A stretch of 7,022 nt of DNA. Source: Parachlamydiaceae bacterium (GTDB lineage Bacteria > Chlamydiota > Chlamydiia > Chlamydiales > Parachlamydiaceae). Below the pieces are notes generated by a model, which did no database searches, was not told where the DNA came from, and saw only the letters and a list, made by a program, of their open reading frames with translations. The position numbers were made by a program, and so were the translations under genes. The stretch spans positions 1 to 7,022 of the forward strand of contig JACCVN010000405.1 of assembly GCA_013698165.1 (NCBI GenBank), read 5' to 3'. Shown here piece after piece: positions 3,992 to 7,022 of the stretch (positions are counted from its first letter, which is position 1; the number at the start of each line of letters is the position of its first letter).

Positions 3992-6253
3992 ATGGTACAC
4001 GACTGGATTCGTTCGAAATTCACCTTTTTGTGCTCAATTCTAATATTTACTTTTTGCATCGCAGGAGATGTATCCCCACTAATGGGAGAAACTGCGCAGG
4101 CTGAAACGGTTCAAATAAATAATTCCCAAGTTGATGAAATCCCGGCGAAGCTTAGTCTTGTTGCAGAAGATATTTCTATACAACCAGGCCGTCCTTTCTG
4201 GATGGTCATTCATATGGACCTCAAAAAGGGATGGCATAGCTATTGGAAAAATCCGGGCGATTCAGGTATGCCAATTCAAATTGGTTGGAGCTTGCCTGAA
4301 GGAATCACTGTTGAAGACATCCAATGGTCTACTCCAAAACGTTTTAATCAAGGCGGCCTTATTGGCTACGGTTATGAAGATAAAGCTACTTTATTAGTGC
4401 GTGTATTGCCCTCAAGCAAATTGCCCCTCTCCACTAAAACTGCTAAGATTGAAGCTGAAGTTCGTTGGCTGGCATGTTCTGATGCTTTTTGTGTGCCCGG
4501 TGAAGATGAATTGTCTATAGAGTTGCCAGTGCTAGGCACTGAACCTGTTGCAAATGCAACGAATGTCGAAATATTTACCAATGCCCGCAGAGAGCTCCCA
4601 AAAACACAGTGGGATATTCATGCGCGGCAAGAAAACAATTTAATTGAAATTAGCCTGATCTCGCCCAATAACGCCTTGCCGGTTTTTACAAGCGCCTATT
4701 ATATTCCTGAATCCAATGGAAATATCGACAAGATGGTCGAAGCGACCATTGTTGCTGATCCACTCAAGCCCGGAAATTACGTTGTCGCCATTAAGAAGAT
4801 TGAAAGTTCAAAGCTCGAGACTTTGAAAGGAATTTTAATCCTCATTAATGAATCTGACCAAGGAACTGTTAGTGTGGCAATAGAGATCAATACTCCTATT
4901 GAAAACGCAAAAGCAGATGCTAAAATTGGGACAGCCGACATTAAGGGTCTAAAAATTCATCAAGCCGTTGTTGAGAAAAATCCTAAGGAATATACTGAAT
5001 ATAATGGTGAATTCGAGGGGGGCATTGCTCTGGCTTTATTATTCGCCTTTTTGGGCGGATTGATCCTCAATTTGATGCCTTGTGTATTTCCTGTGATCTC
5101 ATTTAAAATTTTAAGCTTTGTTAAAATGGCTGGTTCAAGCCGTCGAGTCACTCTTCTACATGGGATTGCTTTTGCTTTTGGAGTGCTTGTTTCCTTTTGG
5201 CTGTTTGCTGGAGTCTTGCTCCTATTGAAAAATTATGGTCTTGAAGCCGGATGGGGATTCCAATTGCAGCAGCCGCTATTTGTTGCCTTTTTGGCTTCAT
5301 TATTACTGGTTTTTGCCTTAAGCCTTTTTGGTGTGTTTGAATTTGGAGTCTCTGTCAGCGCACTTGCAGGTGATGCCCAACAAAAAGTTGGCAGTAATTC
5401 ATCAGCACTTGCCGGTTCCTTTTTTAGTGGAATGCTCGCAACTGCATTGGCGACACCCTGCACAGGACCATTTATGGCTCCGGCGCTTGGATTTGCTGCG
5501 ACGTTGCCCGCACTTTGGTCGATGACGATATTTACTTCTTTGGGCCTGGGAATGGCTTTTCCATATTTGATCCTCTCAGCTTATCCTTCCCTTTTACGCT
5601 TTTTACCTAGGCCTGGGGCTTGGATGACAACTTTTAAAGAGCTGATGGGCTTTATGATGCTTATCACTGTATTATGGCTAATCTCGGTTTTCGCCGCGGA
5701 AACTGGTATCATAGGCCTTTTACTATTGCTGACAGGCTTTTTGGTATTGGCGATAGCCTCTTGGATCTATGGACGCTGCTGCCTGCCTTCAGCAACAAAA
5801 TTTAAACGTTACTTTGGAGCTGTTTTGACAGGGATATTTGCTTTGAGCGCATTATATGTTATTACTGTTAGCGCTGATTCTTCGATGACTGAAAACCATG
5901 TATCGCAAACTGAAGAATGGGAAAATTTCTCGGCTTCACGCCTTAAGCAGCTTCGAGATGAGGGCAAGCCTGTTTTCATCGATTTCACAGCTAAATGGTG
6001 TTTGGTTTGCCAAGCAAATCATCTTGTTCTTTCAACTTCTGAGGTCTATCAAAAATTGAAAGATAATAATGTTGTAAAAATGAAGGCTGATTGGACTCGC
6101 AGTGATCCTGAAATAACCTCTTTATTGCGTGAATTTGGACGCAATGGAGTACCACTGTATGTTCTTTATAGTTCAGATAGCGAAAAAGCTCCTCAAGTGC
6201 TACCGCAGCTATTGACTCCTGGATCAATTATTGAAGCAATAGAGAAAATTTGA
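3992..6253 (+). CDS. dsbD: Thiol:disulfide interchange protein DsbD (ScsB-like N-terminal domain)
   Basis: From ATG 3992 the protein has 753 residues; longer than E. coli DsbD (565) because its N-terminal part is of the larger ScsB type. A signal peptide (about 1-37) is followed by a periplasmic domain with GWHSYWKNPGDSGMP (80-94) and WLACSDAFCVPGE (159-171, Cys162 and Cys167). The membrane domain (about 345-630) carries LNLMPCVFPV (Cys364) and ATPCTGPF (Cys490), the redox pair that moves electrons through the membrane. The C-terminal thioredoxin domain has KWCLVC (Cys670, Cys673) and the cis-proline region NGVPLYVLY (Pro721). It takes electrons from cytosolic thioredoxin to reduce periplasmic disulfides. 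A TTG start at 3923 would add 23 residues ahead of the signal peptide and has no ribosome binding site, so ATG 3992 is preferred, though its own Shine-Dalgarno (GAGA, 10 bases away) is weak. A Cys-Cys pair (596-597) near the last helices is extra. It is divergent from exbB and is followed 2 bases later by tatD. Confidence 0.93.
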   Translation: MVHDWIRSKFTFLCSILIFTFCIAGDVSPLMGETAQAETVQINNSQVDEIPAKLSLVAEDISIQPGRPFWMVIHMDLKKGWHSYWKNPGDSGMPIQIGWSLPEGITVEDIQWSTPKRFNQGGLIGYGYEDKATLLVRVLPSSKLPLSTKTAKIEAEVRWLACSDAFCVPGEDELSIELPVLGTEPVANATNVEIFTNARRELPKTQWDIHARQENNLIEISLISPNNALPVFTSAYYIPESNGNIDKMVEATIVADPLKPGNYVVAIKKIESSKLETLKGILILINESDQGTVSVAIEINTPIENAKADAKIGTADIKGLKIHQAVVEKNPKEYTEYNGEFEGGIALALLFAFLGGLILNLMPCVFPVISFKILSFVKMAGSSRRVTLLHGIAFAFGVLVSFWLFAGVLLLLKNYGLEAGWGFQLQQPLFVAFLASLLLVFALSLFGVFEFGVSVSALAGDAQQKVGSNSSALAGSFFSGMLATALATPCTGPFMAPALGFAATLPALWSMTIFTSLGLGMAFPYLILSAYPSLLRFLPRPGAWMTTFKELMGFMMLITVLWLISVFAAETGIIGLLLLLTGFLVLAIASWIYGRCCLPSATKFKRYFGAVLTGIFALSALYVITVSADSSMTENHVSQTEEWENFSASRLKQLRDEGKPVFIDFTAKWCLVCQANHLVLSTSEVYQKLKDNNVVKMKADWTRSDPEITSLLREFGRNGVPLYVLYSSDSEKAPQVLPQLLTPGSIIEAIEKI

Positions 6254-6255
6254 TT

Positions 6256-7022
6256 ATGATCGATTCACACGCACATTTAGGCTCAGACGAACTTTTTGAA
6301 GATATTGATGAAGTTTTGTTTAGAGCTAAAGCAGCTGGGATTTCTGCGATAGTTAATATCTGCACAAATCCACTCACGTTGGAAAGGGGCCTGGCGCTTC
6401 GCATGAAATACCCTTGGATATATAATGCTGCTGCTACAACTCCTCACGATGTAGAGAAAGAGGGGAAAGAAGTTTTTGCTCGCATTGCTTACCATGCTAT
6501 TAAAGGTGATCTCCATGCAATTGGGGAAACAGGCCTTGATTATCACTATACTCATTCCTCTCCTGAAATTCAAAAGCAGTACCTGCGACGCTATTTACGT
6601 TTAGCCTTGGAATGTAAACTGCCTGTTGTCATTCATTGCCGGGATGCTTTTAATGACTTTTTTGAAATTTTAGATCAGGAATATATGATTGGGGGCAAGC
6701 ATGCCCCCGGCGTATTGCACTGCTTTACTGGAACAGTTTCTGAAGCTGAAGCCGTCATCTCTCGAGGTTGGGTTCTTTCTTTAAGCGGAATTGTGACATT
6801 TAAGAAAAGCGATGTTCTCCGAGAAGTTGCAAAATTGGTACCGCTCCATCAGCTTCTTATTGAAACTGATGCCCCTTATCTTGCACCGCAAAGCCATCGT
6901 GGCAAGCCGAACGAGCCGGCATTTATTGCTGAGACAGCCGCTCTGATTGCTGATGTTAAAAACATCACATTGGAAGAGGTTATCAAACAAACCGCCAATA
7001 ATGCCCGCAAACTCTTCAATCT
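6256..7022 (+). CDS. tatD: TatD family metal-dependent hydrolase/nuclease (3' end cut by window)
   Basis: 255 residues are visible, with no stop before the right edge. Since family members have about 255-265 residues, only the last few are missing. All metal-site motifs are present: SHAH at the start (His5, His7), GETGLDYH (Glu91), VVIHCRDA (His127), LHCFTG (His155) and IETDAPYLAP (Asp205), followed by HRGKPNEPAFI. The fold is a TIM barrel with two divalent metals. Relatives have 3'-5' DNA exonuclease or deoxyribonuclease activity and some act in oxidative DNA repair; the true substrate here is not shown. The ATG lies 2 bases after the dsbD TGA, so the two genes are surely cotranscribed, and translation may be coupled since only a weak AGAGA lies upstream. 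The pairing dsbD-tatD matches Chlamydia CT595-CT594. The symbol refers to the family, not proven orthology with E. coli TatD over YcfH or YjjV. Confidence 0.93.
   Translation, partial: MIDSHAHLGSDELFEDIDEVLFRAKAAGISAIVNICTNPLTLERGLALRMKYPWIYNAAATTPHDVEKEGKEVFARIAYHAIKGDLHAIGETGLDYHYTHSSPEIQKQYLRRYLRLALECKLPVVIHCRDAFNDFFEILDQEYMIGGKHAPGVLHCFTGTVSEAEAVISRGWVLSLSGIVTFKKSDVLREVAKLVPLHQLLIETDAPYLAPQSHRGKPNEPAFIAETAALIADVKNITLEEVIKQTANNARKLFN

Overview
The window looks like chromosomal DNA from a Gram-negative bacterium of the Chlamydiota, probably a member outside the classical Chlamydiaceae. This placement is an inference. It rests on the gene order exbB-exbD-(TonB/TolA-like) facing dsbD-tatD, which matches my memory of the Chlamydia trachomatis CT598-CT594 block. 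The large DsbD with an ScsB-type N-terminal domain fits too. There are no rRNA, tRNA, CRISPR, phage or insertion-sequence signatures.

Layout. (1) The left edge (1-289, minus) holds the first ~96 codons of an Fe-S/FAD pyridine-nucleotide oxidoreductase of the GltD-like type, with an unusual non-ATG start. (2) The spacer 290-684 has no convincing gene, but carries several palindromes and hairpins. (3) 685-1098 (minus) encodes a SnoaL/NTF2-fold protein, a possible ester-cyclase relative. (4) 1354-3704 (minus) is a tight three-gene operon, exbB-exbD-TonB/TolA-like, for a proton-motive-force-driven envelope machine. (5) 3705-3991 is a divergent control region. It has a 12-bp palindrome over the exbB ribosome binding site and, towards dsbD, a run of back-to-back hairpins followed by a weak terminator-like pair. 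(6) 3992-6253 (plus) is dsbD, and 2 bases later tatD (6256 to the right edge) begins, missing only its last few codons.

How the genes work together. ExbB/ExbD would use the inner-membrane proton gradient to move the TonB/TolA-like protein, whose periplasmic C-terminal domain contacts outer-envelope partners. DsbD would carry electrons from cytosolic thioredoxin across the same membrane to reduce periplasmic disulfides. In Chlamydiae the outer envelope depends on disulfide-linked cysteine-rich proteins, so both divergent units plausibly serve envelope maintenance. TatD is a conserved metal-dependent nuclease/hydrolase that travels with dsbD.

Most interesting points: the third membrane helix of ExbB lacks the usual glutamate but carries an aspartate 11 residues later; the structured leader before dsbD; the start of the oxidoreductase; homopolymer tracts in the TonB-like linker; and the absence of tolB/pal where the chlamydial order would predict them.
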